The notes beneath the pieces were generated by a model. It did not search any database. It worked only from the letters and a program-made list of their open reading frames with translations, and was not told where the DNA came from. A DNA stretch of 37,278 nucleotides, from assembly GCA_002937855.1 (NCBI GenBank), contig PTKS01000012.1, positions 1 through 37,278 of the forward strand, written 5' to 3'. This stretch comes from Alphaproteobacteria bacterium MarineAlpha5_Bin12. GTDB lineage: Bacteria > Pseudomonadota > Alphaproteobacteria > HIMB59 > GCA-002718135. The translations under genes were made by a program, and so were the position numbers. Each line of letters opens with the position of its first letter. The stretch's first letter is position 1. This document shows positions 15,360 to 23,738 of this stretch, piece by piece.

Positions 15360-16331
15360 ATGCATAAATATTTTCTGATTCCAGTAATTATTTTTTTTAT
15401 AATTATTTGCTTATTAGTAATTTATTCACAATATTTTTATGTCGATTGGAAATATGATTTTATTCCAGAAAGTTTTGATCCAAAAACAGAAAGATATAAA
15501 GAAAAAATTTTACCAGAAATATGTGATGACGATGCAGAAATTAAAATTATTAAACAAACTAATGATTTTATTGAAAAAAGAGTATGGAAAGATCAAGCAG
15601 AAATTACAAATGTTCCTTCAATTCATGCAATATATTTTTTACCTTGCGATGGAGAAGATAGAGAATTTGATGTTAATGGGAGTATTAATTCATCCATCAA
15701 ATCAATAAATGTTTGGTTTTTAAATAAAACGAAAAATCAAATTATAAATTTTGATAAAAGTGTAGATGATACAACTGATGTAACATTTATTAGAGTCAAT
15801 AAAACCCTTAAATGGTTTATAAAATTTAATACTAATGAAAATAGTAATAAGGATACTGGATCTAAAATCGAAAAAATAATTCTTTCAAATCAAAACCTTT
15901 TTAACAATTTTGAAAATAAGAAATTTATTATTTTTTTTGAAGGAAGGGAAAAAAGAATCTCGTTACTAAATAAGGCTTGTGGTAGATCAAGGCACAATGG
16001 AAAAATTGCTATTTTTTATACTAATGGTATTAATAAAAAAATTAAAAGCTGTACTAAAGATAATTTGAATAACAGCATTACCAGGACTTTTGGTGAAAGT
16101 GAACAAACAATACTTCATGAAATACTTCATACATTGGGTGTTCCATTTGAATGTGGAAAGAATACTAATTTTGAAAAAACAATGCATGTACTTGATAATA
16201 AAGATGATATAATGAATAACGTTTCTGGTTCGTTATATCTAGATTATAATAATGATGATTATTACAAGCACAATATTACAAATTGTCCAGACTTATTTAA
16301 TAGCAAATTTTTAGAGACTATAAAAAAGTAG
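15360..16331 (+). CDS. Membrane-anchored putative zinc metalloprotease, 323 aa
   Basis: An N-terminal hydrophobic segment (residues 5-22) would anchor or export the protein. The rest is polar. The key feature is EQTILHEILHTLG: His253-Glu254-x2-His257-x2-Gly260, the HExxHxxG zinc-protease motif. A likely third ligand is His276 in TMHVLD, and DDIMNN (Met285) resembles the Met-turn of metzincins. Paired cysteines near 207, 231, 265 and 309 suggest an extracytoplasmic fold. The first 240 residues match no family I know. A peptidase role is a motif-based inference. It follows the ATPase gene by 32 bases on the same strand and may be read from that promoter. Confidence 0.6.
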   Translation: MHKYFLIPVIIFFIIICLLVIYSQYFYVDWKYDFIPESFDPKTERYKEKILPEICDDDAEIKIIKQTNDFIEKRVWKDQAEITNVPSIHAIYFLPCDGEDREFDVNGSINSSIKSINVWFLNKTKNQIINFDKSVDDTTDVTFIRVNKTLKWFIKFNTNENSNKDTGSKIEKIILSNQNLFNNFENKKFIIFFEGREKRISLLNKACGRSRHNGKIAIFYTNGINKKIKSCTKDNLNNSITRTFGESEQTILHEILHTLGVPFECGKNTNFEKTMHVLDNKDDIMNNVSGSLYLDYNNDDYYKHNITNCPDLFNSKFLETIKK

Positions 16332-16343
16332 TTTTATAAATTA

Positions 16344-16757
16344 TTATTTTTTTAAGTTCTCAATATAATTTACAATATTATTAATTTTTACTTCTTTGCA
16401 AAATCCTTCGGGTATAATTTCTCTAGAAGTATACCCGCCTGCAGTCATAGTCCATACATCAACTCTAAGTGTTTTACGGTTTATAGAAAAATTAGCATTA
16501 TTTATATTTTTTGTTTCATATATATTTATATAAGGTAAATAATCATTTGTAGAATAATAATATTCTGTTTCATAATAATAATCTTTAATAGTAGATGATT
16601 TATTATAATCTGTAATAATTGCTTTTACCTGATTTGAAGAAAAAAAATCAAATCCCCAAAGAAATTTTTCACACAATATTTTTTTTCCTGTTAAATCATC
16701 ACCTAAAACTAATGAAGGAGAAAATACTAAAAAGAAGAAATAAATATAAATTTTCAT
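16344..16757 (-). CDS. Small secreted hypothetical protein, 137 aa
   Basis: A signal peptide is clear (residues 1-19, MKIYIYFFFLVFSPSLVLGDD), and the mature protein starts with DDLTGKKILCEKFLWGF. Two cysteines (one near residue 29, one in EGFCKEV near the end) could pair. The middle is Tyr- and Asn-rich (YYYETEYYYSTNDYLPYINIYET) and the C-terminal part has strands RKTLRVDVWTM. I recall similar exported proteins starting LTGKK.LC in SAR11-type genomes, with no known function. It is convergent with the putative metalloprotease. Confidence 0.6.
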   Translation of the reverse strand: MKIYIYFFFLVFSPSLVLGDDLTGKKILCEKFLWGFDFFSSNQVKAIITDYNKSSTIKDYYYETEYYYSTNDYLPYINIYETKNINNANFSINRKTLRVDVWTMTAGGYTSREIIPEGFCKEVKINNIVNYIENLKK

Positions 16758-16792
16758 TTTTAAAAATTATTTTTGCAAAATAAATCAAATGA

Positions 16793-17254
16793 TTAGTTTT
16801 TTAGTTTTAATCTTTTTAAACTTTCTTCTGGCCAAGTTTTTTCTCTATCATAAAATTCATCATAACAAGTTTGATTATTTGCAATTTCTATCCATGGATC
16901 TTTATCTTTTACATATATGTGAGCTTGAGGAAAAATAGGATTATTTAATGTTGCTGTTCTAACAGCAACTCTTCCTGGTGAAACATTATACTTACAATAT
17001 ACATATACCCCACAATTAACACAAAAATATGCTCGATAACCTTTGCCACTCCCTGTTTCTAACTCTGAAGAGGAAACTTCACCTTCAACTATTAAATCAT
17101 CTTCAAAAACCATAGTGTGAATAACAAAAGAAGACCCTGTTGATTTTTTACAAAGTTTGCAATGACAAGCTTGTGTAAATAGCGGATCATCTTTGATATT
17201 GTATTTCACTTTACCGCAACCACAAGATCCTATTAAATTTTGATTACTATTCAT
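16793..17254 (-). CDS. GFA-family (glutathione-dependent formaldehyde-activating-like) zinc protein, 153 aa
   Basis: The zinc-binding pattern is complete: C11-x-C13 (GSCGCGKVKY), C30-x-C32-x2-C35 (ACHCKLCKK) and C78-x2-C81 (YFCVNCGVYVY). Length and order fit the GFA/CENP-V domain family. The first member was described as binding S-hydroxymethylglutathione, but most members have unknown substrates. The start is 4 bases after the stop of the enolase-superfamily gene, so the two form an operon. Formaldehyde arises from the TMAO pathway elsewhere in the window, but no direct link is shown. Confidence 0.85.
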   Translation of the reverse strand: MNSNQNLIGSCGCGKVKYNIKDDPLFTQACHCKLCKKSTGSSFVIHTMVFEDDLIVEGEVSSSELETGSGKGYRAYFCVNCGVYVYCKYNVSPGRVAVRTATLNNPIFPQAHIYVKDKDPWIEIANNQTCYDEFYDREKTWPEESLKRLKLKN

Positions 17255-17258
17255 TTTT

Positions 17259-18359
17259 TTAACTAATTTCCTCTAAAGGTTTCCCAAGTACTTCATAATT
17301 AGGTTCAACACCAAGACCTGGTAGATCTGATGAGTACATAAAACCATCTTTTATAATTGGACCACCTTTAGCTATTTCAACCTCGCTATATTCATGGAAT
17401 GCGGATGATTGAAAGTGATAAGCTTTTGGCGTAGAATGTGCTAAATGAGCAATAGCTGAAGTAGCAATTTCTCCTCCCCAACTATCTTCAATTGTCATAT
17501 GAATTCCAAGAGTTACACATAAATCTCTAAATTGTTTAGCCTTTGTTAATCCGCCTAAGCGATTAATTTTTAAATTTACTACATCCATTGCATTATCATT
17601 ATATCCTCTAATTAATGTATTAATACTATCCATACATTCATCAAGAATAAATGGATTGTCAGAGTGTTTTCGTATTGACAAACATTCTTCATAACTTTTA
17701 CAAGGTTGTTCAAGATAATAGCTAAGATCTTTAGTTGCTTTCACAACTCTCATAGCCTCATGTTGAAGCCAACCAGTATTAGCATCTGCATTTAATACAT
17801 TACCTTTTTCTAACTTTTCAGAAACTTTAAATATCCTTTCAATATCTTCCTCTACCTTTGCCCCTACTTTCATTTGAAACTGTTTAAAACCTTGCTTTTG
17901 ATAGGATATAATATTTTTTGCCATTTCATTAGGATCTCTGCGGCTAATAACTTTAAAAAGTTTAATTTGTTTGTTTATTAAACCTCCTAGTAAAATGTAA
18001 ACTGGAAGTTTTGTATTTTTTCCTAAAATATCCCAACATGCCATATCAATAGCTGACTTTGCATAAGGGTGTCCTTTTAAATAATCATCCATGTGAAAAT
18101 TAATTGCGTAGGGTTCTGTTGGGTCTGATCCTATTAAACTTTTAGCAAGTTTACTGATTGCTGTTCTTGCCCCTTCAGCATAAGCGGGCAAATAAGCAGG
18201 TCCTAACGGACAAGTTTCGCCTACACCAATAATTCCTGTGTCTGTTTCAATTGTTACAACAGTACTATCAAATGAAGAAAAACTTTGCTTTGCCCAGCTA
18301 TAGCTTCCTTCCTTCATAGGCAAATCTATTTGATAAATTTTTATTTTTTTTATTTTCAT
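17259..18359 (-). CDS. Mandelate racemase/muconate-lactonizing (enolase superfamily) enzyme, 366 aa
   Basis: I chose ATG 18359 (MKIKKIKIYQIDLP); an in-frame TTG at 18389 would add ten residues outside the usual N-terminus. The capping domain has GIIGVGETCPLGPAYLPAY. The barrel carries Lys164 (QMKVGAK), the metal ligands Asp192 (NADANTGW), Glu217 (YLEQPC) and Asp240 (ILDECMD), and Lys264 (VVNLKINRLGG). A lysine on each face fits the MLE subgroup (epimerases, racemases and some dehydratases). EQPC and LDE resemble cis-3-hydroxyproline dehydratase and hydroxyproline betaine epimerase, so a proline-betaine role is possible. Specificity cannot be read from sequence. Confidence 0.85.
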   Translation of the reverse strand: MKIKKIKIYQIDLPMKEGSYSWAKQSFSSFDSTVVTIETDTGIIGVGETCPLGPAYLPAYAEGARTAISKLAKSLIGSDPTEPYAINFHMDDYLKGHPYAKSAIDMACWDILGKNTKLPVYILLGGLINKQIKLFKVISRRDPNEMAKNIISYQKQGFKQFQMKVGAKVEEDIERIFKVSEKLEKGNVLNADANTGWLQHEAMRVVKATKDLSYYLEQPCKSYEECLSIRKHSDNPFILDECMDSINTLIRGYNDNAMDVVNLKINRLGGLTKAKQFRDLCVTLGIHMTIEDSWGGEIATSAIAHLAHSTPKAYHFQSSAFHEYSEVEIAKGGPIIKDGFMYSSDLPGLGVEPNYEVLGKPLEEIS

Positions 18360-18410
18360 ATTTAGCAAATTTTTTTTAAACACTATCAATAAAAAACGAG
18401 ATGTGGAATT

Positions 18411-18441
18411 AAAAAATAAAAAACCCCCGATAAACGGGGGT
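18411..18441 (-). terminator. Rho-independent terminator of the proteorhodopsin gene
   Basis: ACCCCCG-ataaa-CGGGGGT (18423-18441) forms a 7-bp GC-rich stem, and the minus strand continues with an almost pure T-run (18411-18422). It lies 24 bases after the proteorhodopsin stop. It is the clearest terminator in the window and insulates the rhodopsin gene from the enolase-superfamily operon downstream. Confidence 0.93.
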
Positions 18442-18464
18442 CTTTATAATTAATTTAGTTTAAT

Positions 18465-19157
18465 TTATTTTGCGGTGTCTTTAACTGCTAGATTCCAAAT
18501 AATAAGACCAAATAATATTTTATTAATGAAGTCGGCTAAGTTGTAAACACCATTAAGCGTGCTTGCATCTACGCTACCCATCATTAAGCCTAAGATATAT
18601 CCAATAGGATAAATTGCCCATCCTACTAATACTATTATTCTCATTGCATGAAATGCAGAACGTACAGAGTCATTTTCAGCAGCTGCTTTACTAGCTTCGC
18701 CACCAAAAATTTCCCAGATTATGATAGCCCATCCAATGATACCAATAATAAATCCTAGAGTAACACTTAAGTATCCTGCTTCACCTAGATATCCACCGAT
18801 AATCATAATTAATGTTCCACCTAATAATCTCCAGAAAGAATTTGAAGATACTGCCGCCCCTGCTGCTACTAATATCAAAAAGAATTCTACCATTTGAAGT
18901 GGCACTGTTAATACCCAATCAATATATCTATAAACTACAGGTGACTCTCCTATAGTTACCCAATATTCTCTCATATACATATAGTGAACTGCAGCTATAA
19001 AAGTTATAAGGGCCGCAACAACCATTGAGGTTCTCCATTTTACCGCAACTTGCATTCCTTCATAAAAAAAGAAAAGTGTAGAAGCCCACATTGCGATTGA
19101 TACAACCCAAAATGTGATTCCTACAAAATCTGATCCTTGTAAAAAAACATGTTCCAT
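18465..19157 (-). CDS. Proteorhodopsin, blue-absorbing type, light-driven proton pump
   Basis: The 230-residue chain has seven hydrophobic helices. Helix C holds the signature RYIDWVLTVPLQMVEF: Asp80 (proton acceptor), Gln88 (spectral tuning position, equal to residue 105 of the first described proteorhodopsin) and Glu91 (proton donor). The retinal Schiff-base lysine is Lys213 in FINKILFG. His58 in AAVHYMYM matches the conserved His that pairs with the acceptor. Gln at the tuning site predicts blue absorption, as in open-ocean variants. A D/E acceptor-donor pair predicts proton pumping. The N-terminus is short and has no cleavable signal. A GGGAG site (19164-19168) precedes the ATG and a terminator follows, so it is a single-gene unit. 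No retinal synthesis genes are in the window. Confidence 0.96.
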   Translation of the reverse strand: MEHVFLQGSDFVGITFWVVSIAMWASTLFFFYEGMQVAVKWRTSMVVAALITFIAAVHYMYMREYWVTIGESPVVYRYIDWVLTVPLQMVEFFLILVAAGAAVSSNSFWRLLGGTLIMIIGGYLGEAGYLSVTLGFIIGIIGWAIIIWEIFGGEASKAAAENDSVRSAFHAMRIIVLVGWAIYPIGYILGLMMGSVDASTLNGVYNLADFINKILFGLIIWNLAVKDTAK

Positions 19158-19304
19158 TATTTACTCCCTACCTATTTTTAAATATTGAAATTAATAACAA
19201 TTTATAATTATTTGTCTATTTTAAAAAATGTATAAAATTCATTAATTTATTTTCAAAATTGAAACACAAATAAAATAAATTTATAAAAAATATAATTGAA
19301 ATTA

Positions 19305-19330
19305 ACTAGTATTTTTTACTAGTATTTTTT
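19305..19330. repeat. Tandem duplication of 13 bases across a stop codon
   Basis: The 13-mer actagtatttttt occurs at 19305-19317 and immediately again at 19318-19330. The second copy contains the stop codon and last codons of the minus-strand methyltransferase gene, and the first lies just past it. It looks like a simple slippage or duplication event with no effect on the frame. Confidence 0.6.
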
Positions 19331-20200
19331 ACCTATTGCTAAAATTTGTCTTCCTATTCCTATTTTACAAAATCCCTCAAATAATTTTATACTGTTTTCA
19401 TCAAAAGATTTGGATATTAAATTATTAAAATTAATTCTTAAATTATGAGCTGATTTTCCAAATTTCTTATTTTTGTAATAGTCTGTATTTTTGTTTAACA
19501 TGAATAATTCTATTGGGAAGGTTGTCATTAAAGACTGTATTTTTATATTTGTATTTTTTTCTATAGATTTTTTTAATGATTGGGGATTAAAATACCTTAT
19601 GTGATCAGGTGGAAAATAAAATGGCATATTTTCTAAATTTTTTATCTTATTCTTTCTCATATATTCCATATGAATTTTATTAAATTCATTTGGAACAATA
19701 ACAGCTAAGATTCCATTTTTGTTTAATTTTTTATTTATGTTTTTTAATAATTTTCGATAATTAATAACATGTTCAGCTACATTTTTACAAATAATAAGAT
19801 CAAACTTTTTATCAGAAAAAAAATCATCGTTTACTATGTCACATTGTAGAAAATTAATTTTTTTTAGAAACTTTTTTTGATGATTTGTGATACCATCACT
19901 AGAAAAATCTGTGCCATAATATTCATAACCTTGTTTTATAAAATATCTTGCTGCAAAACCTTCACCACACCCAATATCTAAAATCTTTAATTTTTTTCTT
20001 TTATTTTGGAAATAATGAATTAACTTATAATCTAATTCAAATGAGTTAACTTCTTCCTTAGAATATTTGACATATTTTTTTTTCCAATAAATATTTTGGT
20101 AATACTCTTTTAATTCTATTATTGATGGAATTTTTTTTATTGTTAAAATTCCATATTTATCGCGTATTAATTTATTTTTATTTTTTTTCAATATTTTCAT
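19319..20200 (-). CDS. Class I SAM-dependent methyltransferase, 293 aa
   Basis: Motif I is KILDIGCGEGFAARYF (about 71-86), followed by YEYYGTDFSSDGI for strand 2 and FDLIICKNVAEHVINYRKLLKNINKKLNKNGILAVIVPN, the UbiG/Methyltransf_11-type helix and strand 5. The N-terminal 60 residues are Lys-rich. The C-terminal half (PDHIRYFNPQSLKKSIEKNTN) matches sugar- and lipid-modifying methyltransferases of this group. The substrate is unknown. No ribosome-binding site is obvious before ATG 20200. It is flanked by proteorhodopsin and divergent sspB, neither of which indicates its role. Confidence 0.78.
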   Translation of the reverse strand: MKILKKNKNKLIRDKYGILTIKKIPSIIELKEYYQNIYWKKKYVKYSKEEVNSFELDYKLIHYFQNKRKKLKILDIGCGEGFAARYFIKQGYEYYGTDFSSDGITNHQKKFLKKINFLQCDIVNDDFFSDKKFDLIICKNVAEHVINYRKLLKNINKKLNKNGILAVIVPNEFNKIHMEYMRKNKIKNLENMPFYFPPDHIRYFNPQSLKKSIEKNTNIKIQSLMTTFPIELFMLNKNTDYYKNKKFGKSAHNLRINFNNLISKSFDENSIKLFEGFCKIGIGRQILAIGKKY

Positions 20201-20285
20201 TTTTAATCAATTAATATTTGAAATTAACTCATTATTGTATATTTTTTATATCATAATTTAAATAATAAGGTTTTTTTAATTTAGA

Positions 20286-20717
20286 ATGATTATTGAATAT
20301 AACAAGATTTTAAAAAAGAATTTAGAAAATGTACTTAAAGAAGTACTTAAAATAATTTCTAATGAAGGCTTAAAAAAAGGTCATCACCTCTTTATTACTT
20401 TTGATCCTAACAATAAGGGAACAAAAATACCATTATGGTTAAAAAAACAACATCCAGAAATAATGACAATAGTTATTCAATACGAATATTGGGATTTGAT
20501 TATTAGAAAAGAAGATTTTTCAATTAGACTATCTTTTAATGACATAAAAACAAAAATTACTATTTCATTTAATTCTGTTGTATCTTTTGCGGATCCTTAT
20601 GCAAATTTTGGATTAAAGATTCAAGACAAAGAATTAAAAAAGATTAAAAAAAGAAATAAAATTAAAAAAAGTGATAGTGATAAAATAATTAAATTTGAAA
20701 ATTACTTAAAAAATTAA
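20286..20717 (+). CDS. sspB: SspB-like ClpXP adaptor (alphaproteobacterial type), 143 aa
   Basis: The core fits alphaproteobacterial SspB: HHLFITFDPNNKGTKIPLWLKKQHPEIMTIVIQ (about 37-69) with the YWDL motif just after, then FSIRLSFND and ITISFNSVVSFADPYANFGL, the substrate-binding strands. SspB binds ssrA-tagged proteins and hands them to ClpXP. A flexible Lys-rich linker leads to a short C-terminal tail (DKIIKFENYLKN) in the place of the ClpX-binding tail of Caulobacter SspB. Length is slightly below the usual 150-180. Its stop overlaps that of the convergent phosphoglycerate mutase gene by four bases. Confidence 0.85.
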   Translation: MIIEYNKILKKNLENVLKEVLKIISNEGLKKGHHLFITFDPNNKGTKIPLWLKKQHPEIMTIVIQYEYWDLIIRKEDFSIRLSFNDIKTKITISFNSVVSFADPYANFGLKIQDKELKKIKKRNKIKKSDSDKIIKFENYLKN

Positions 20718-21325
20718 TCTAAAAATTTAGAACTGAAAATTTTATTTTCCTTAAATTCAATTATAAAAGGTACTCCAGTTGGCATCTCAATATTAGAAAT
20801 TTCTTCTGGTTCATAAATTTTTAGGCATACCAACAAAGCTCTCAAAGAATTCCCATGTGCAGTAATAAGTACATTTTTATTTTTATTTATATCGTCGATT
20901 AAAAATTCATTATAAAATGATTCAACTCTTTTAATAACCATTTTTAAACTTTCCCCCCCTGGTGGTGGAACATCATAAGATCTCCTCCAAATATGGACTT
21001 GTTTTTCTCCATACTTTTCCATTGTTTCTTTTTTATTTAATCCAACTAGATTTCCGTAATCTCTCTCATTTATTTTATCGATATTAATTAAATTTTCACT
21101 CTTTTTACCTAAATACTTAATTACAATTTTAGCCGTATCAATTGATCGATTTAAACGACTGGTGTAAAATTTATCGAAGTTAAATTCTAACTTTTGTATT
21201 TTTTTTCCTGCATTATGAGCCTCTTCAATACCTGTTTTATTTAAGTCAATATTGGTTAGACCAGTAAATTTATTTTCTAGATTCCATTGGCTTTGGCCAT
21301 GTCTTAAAAGAATTATGTAATTCAT
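20714..21325 (-). CDS. gpmA: 2,3-bisphosphoglycerate-dependent phosphoglycerate mutase
   Basis: The phosphohistidine motif is LLRHGQSQWN (His9), followed by NKFTGLTNIDLNKTG, YTSRLNRSIDTA and the conserved NERDYGNLVGLNK with Glu87. The signature RRSYDVPPPGGESL and the second catalytic His157 in ITAHGNSLRAL complete the site. EISNIEMPTGVPFIIEF is the typical C-terminus. It interconverts 3- and 2-phosphoglycerate in lower glycolysis and gluconeogenesis. The length of 203 residues is short for E. coli GpmA (about 250) but normal for alphaproteobacteria. Its stop shares TTAA with sspB. Confidence 0.93.
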   Translation of the reverse strand: MNYIILLRHGQSQWNLENKFTGLTNIDLNKTGIEEAHNAGKKIQKLEFNFDKFYTSRLNRSIDTAKIVIKYLGKKSENLINIDKINERDYGNLVGLNKKETMEKYGEKQVHIWRRSYDVPPPGGESLKMVIKRVESFYNEFLIDDINKNKNVLITAHGNSLRALLVCLKIYEPEEISNIEMPTGVPFIIEFKENKIFSSKFLD

Positions 21326-21385
21326 TAATGAATTTTGTAATAATTCAGTTTATAAACTTAATATAGAAAAAAATATATATTAAAA

Positions 21386-22771
21386 ATGAAAAAAAAACAT
21401 AGAATTGAAGAGGATTCATTAGGATCTATCAAGGTAGATAGCAAAAAATTATGGGGTGCTCAAACACAGAGATCTCTAACAAATTTTAATATAGGTTCAG
21501 AAAAAATGCCGGATCAAATAGTTATTTCTCTAGGATACCAAAAAAAAGCAGCTGCTATAACAAACATGCAAATTGGAAAACTAGATAACAAAAAAGGGAA
21601 AGCAATAATTAAAACTTGTGATGAAATAATAAAAGGAAAACTCTTTCAGCACTTTCCATTGTTTATATGGCAAACTGGTTCAGGAACACAAACGAATATG
21701 AATGCTAATGAAGTAATTAGTAATAGATCAATACAAATACTTAAAGGTAAGATAGGTGAAAAAAACCCCATACATCCAAATGATCATGTCAATATGAGTC
21801 AATCATCTAATGATGTTTTTCCTACTATTATGCATATAGCATCAGTTTTAGATATAAAAAGAAAACTTATTCCTTCTATAAATCTCTTGATTAAAACATT
21901 TGAAAAAAAAGAAAATGAATTTAAAAAAATAATAAAAATTGGAAGAACCCACACTCAAGATGCTACACCGTTAACATTAGGGCAAGTTTTTTCAAGTTAT
22001 AAAGAACAAATAATTAAAAATAAAAATAAAATTACATATGCTTTAGATGAGCTAATGTTCATTGCTCAAGGAGGAACTGCAGTTGGAACAGGGCTAAATG
22101 CTCCAAAAAATTTTGATAAGAAATTTTGTGAAAATTTATCTAAATTAACTAAATTGAAATTTAAGCCGACAAAAAATAAATTTGAGTCAATTGCTGCTCA
22201 TGACTCTTTAGTTCATTTATCTGCATGTCTAAATAATTTATCTGTTTCTCTTTTAAAGATATGTAATGATTTAAGAATGCTTTCTTCTGGGCCACGCTCA
22301 GGCATAGGAGAATTAATTCTACCTGTTAATGAACCAGGATCTTCAATAATGCCTGGTAAAGTTAATCCTACACATATTGAAGCACTAACAATGGTATGTG
22401 TCCAAGTTATAGGAAATCACTCAACAGTTACTTTTGCTGGCTCTCAAGGACATTTTGAGCTTAATGCATTCAAACCTGTTATAATTTATAACATCTTACA
22501 ATCTATAAATTTGTTCAGTGACTCAATCAATTTATTTTCAATTAAATGTCTTACTAAAATGAAAGCAAACAAAAAAAACATATTAAAAAACCTACGGGAA
22601 TCGTTGATGTTAGTTACAGCTTTGAGTCCAAAAATTGGATATGATAATGCAAGTAAAATTGCTCAAGAAGCTCATAAAAAAAACATATCTTTAAAAAAAG
22701 CATGTTTGGAAATGGGATTTTTAAGTCCCAAAGAATTTGATAAGCTAGTTGATCCAAAGAAAATGATTTAA
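21386..22771 (+). CDS. fumC: Class II fumarate hydratase
   Basis: The protein opens RIEEDSLGSIKVDSKKLWGAQTQRS, as FumC does, and carries the substrate segments TGSGTQTNMNANEVISNR and MSQSSNDVFPT, then IGRTHTQDATPLTLGQ. The fumarase/aspartase signature GSSIMPGKVNPT is present at about 315-326. It catalyses fumarate to malate in the citric acid cycle. The length of 461 residues is standard. The gene is divergent from gpmA and followed 25 bases later by the unknown gene at 22797. AspA and argininosuccinate lyase share the signature, but the FumC-specific N-terminus and GPRSGIGELILP support FumC. Confidence 0.95.
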   Translation: MKKKHRIEEDSLGSIKVDSKKLWGAQTQRSLTNFNIGSEKMPDQIVISLGYQKKAAAITNMQIGKLDNKKGKAIIKTCDEIIKGKLFQHFPLFIWQTGSGTQTNMNANEVISNRSIQILKGKIGEKNPIHPNDHVNMSQSSNDVFPTIMHIASVLDIKRKLIPSINLLIKTFEKKENEFKKIIKIGRTHTQDATPLTLGQVFSSYKEQIIKNKNKITYALDELMFIAQGGTAVGTGLNAPKNFDKKFCENLSKLTKLKFKPTKNKFESIAAHDSLVHLSACLNNLSVSLLKICNDLRMLSSGPRSGIGELILPVNEPGSSIMPGKVNPTHIEALTMVCVQVIGNHSTVTFAGSQGHFELNAFKPVIIYNILQSINLFSDSINLFSIKCLTKMKANKKNILKNLRESLMLVTALSPKIGYDNASKIAQEAHKKNISLKKACLEMGFLSPKEFDKLVDPKKMI

Positions 22772-22796
22772 TAATTTCCCTGATCAAATTAAAAAA

Positions 22797-23333
22797 ATGA
22801 GTTTGGATAATTTTATTACTTGGCAATGTTTTTTAAGACAACGAAATTTTAGAAAATTTTCAGGTAAACCCTCTGAAGGAACTATCGCTTCAATATATGA
22901 TAAAAATTCAAATGACGAAATTACTAATCTTCGATCAGTTCTTGTAGAAAAAAACTCATTAAATTCTGCCAAAATGTTTGAATTTATGTTTAAAAAAACT
23001 CATGATCCTGAAGAAAGATTTTTGAAAGCTGTTAAATATTTTTCCTCAGAATATTTCGAAAATTCAAAAATTTTTGATGGTTCATTTTCATCTACTTTAC
23101 CAAGTAATTCTAAAATATTAGAAACTTTATTAAAAAAAAAGAAGTTAAATGTGCAATTTTTTGAATCAACTACTGGTTTTAAATTTAGTGTAAAGATAAA
23201 GAAATTAAAAAAAAATGATCCTATATGGAAATTTACTTTTTATCATAACAGTTTTTTTAATCCTTCTTTAGATGAAAATATTGAAATACTATTTTTTAAA
23301 CCAGATAAGATAAGTTTTAAAAAAATATATTAG
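22797..23333 (+). CDS. Conserved hypothetical protein following fumC, 178 aa
   Basis: The 178-residue soluble protein has RQRNFRKFSGKPSEGTIASIYD near the start, then LVEKNSLNSAKMFEFMFKKTHDPEERFLKAVKYFSSEYF, and ends with DPIWKFTFYHNSFFNPSLDENIEILFFKPD. I recall this pattern (R-GKPS-G near the start, a Lys/Arg-rich DP-E-R helix, and an HN-FNP segment near the end) as a conserved alphaproteobacterial protein without a known role. It lies 25 bases after fumC on the same strand, and so is likely in one transcript. Its stop shares TTAG with the convergent gene at 23330. Confidence 0.65.
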   Translation: MSLDNFITWQCFLRQRNFRKFSGKPSEGTIASIYDKNSNDEITNLRSVLVEKNSLNSAKMFEFMFKKTHDPEERFLKAVKYFSSEYFENSKIFDGSFSSTLPSNSKILETLLKKKKLNVQFFESTTGFKFSVKIKKLKKNDPIWKFTFYHNSFFNPSLDENIEILFFKPDKISFKKIY

Positions 23334-23728
23334 TCTTTTTTTTGATAAGCTTTCTTTAGCACGACCAAAGGATGATTGGGTGACATTTGGAACTTAATTA
23401 AAAGTTCTCTTGCTATCATATCTCTGTCTTGTTGATTTTTAGGAAGTTTCATTTTTGGTGGTGTAGTAACCCATCCGTTAATATTTCTATCAAAAACAGC
23501 AGGTTTTCCATTTTCATAACCCATATGCACATCTTCTAACCAATTTAAATCATCCCAACCCATATGTTCAATATATTTCTTCAAAAAAGGTGTTAGTTTT
23601 TTATAATCAGGTAAAAGATTTACATCATATCTATAGCCTATATGTTGACCAATCATTTTTTCCCTAGCGGATTTAATTCCACTATCTTTTTTTATTGATT
23701 TAGTTTTTTGTATGTTCTTTTTTGGCAT
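23330..23728 (-). CDS. Small hypothetical protein at the end of the methylglutamate synthase operon, 132 aa
   Basis: The N-terminus is Lys/Ser-rich (MPKKNIQKTKSIKKDSG), then MIGQHIGYRYDVNLLPDYKKLTPFLKKYIEHMGWDDLNWLEDVHMGYENGKPAVFD, with several Trp and Tyr, and a helical end with DRDMIARELLIKFQMSPNHPLVVL. No family is recognised. It starts 10 bases after the stop of the FMN-binding synthase subunit, so it is very likely cotranscribed. A small accessory subunit is a reasonable guess only. No signal peptide is present. Confidence 0.6.
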   Translation of the reverse strand: MPKKNIQKTKSIKKDSGIKSAREKMIGQHIGYRYDVNLLPDYKKLTPFLKKYIEHMGWDDLNWLEDVHMGYENGKPAVFDRNINGWVTTPPKMKLPKNQQDRDMIARELLIKFQMSPNHPLVVLKKAYQKKD

Positions 23729-23738
23729 TTCTATTTAC

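Noticed and set aside
16793..17254. GFA-family protein as a formaldehyde-detoxifying partner of the TMAO pathway
   Set aside because: It is 12 kb from tdm, cotranscribed with an unrelated enolase-superfamily enzyme, and most GFA proteins have unknown substrates.
18360..18389. Longer N-terminus of the enolase-superfamily gene from TTG 18389
   Set aside because: The ATG at 18359 gives the normal family start; the extra ten residues are hydrophobic/charged filler with no clear ribosome-binding site.
22784..22972. Minus-strand frame across the start of the gene at 22797
   Set aside because: Opposes a conserved gene that follows fumC, is short and shows no motif.
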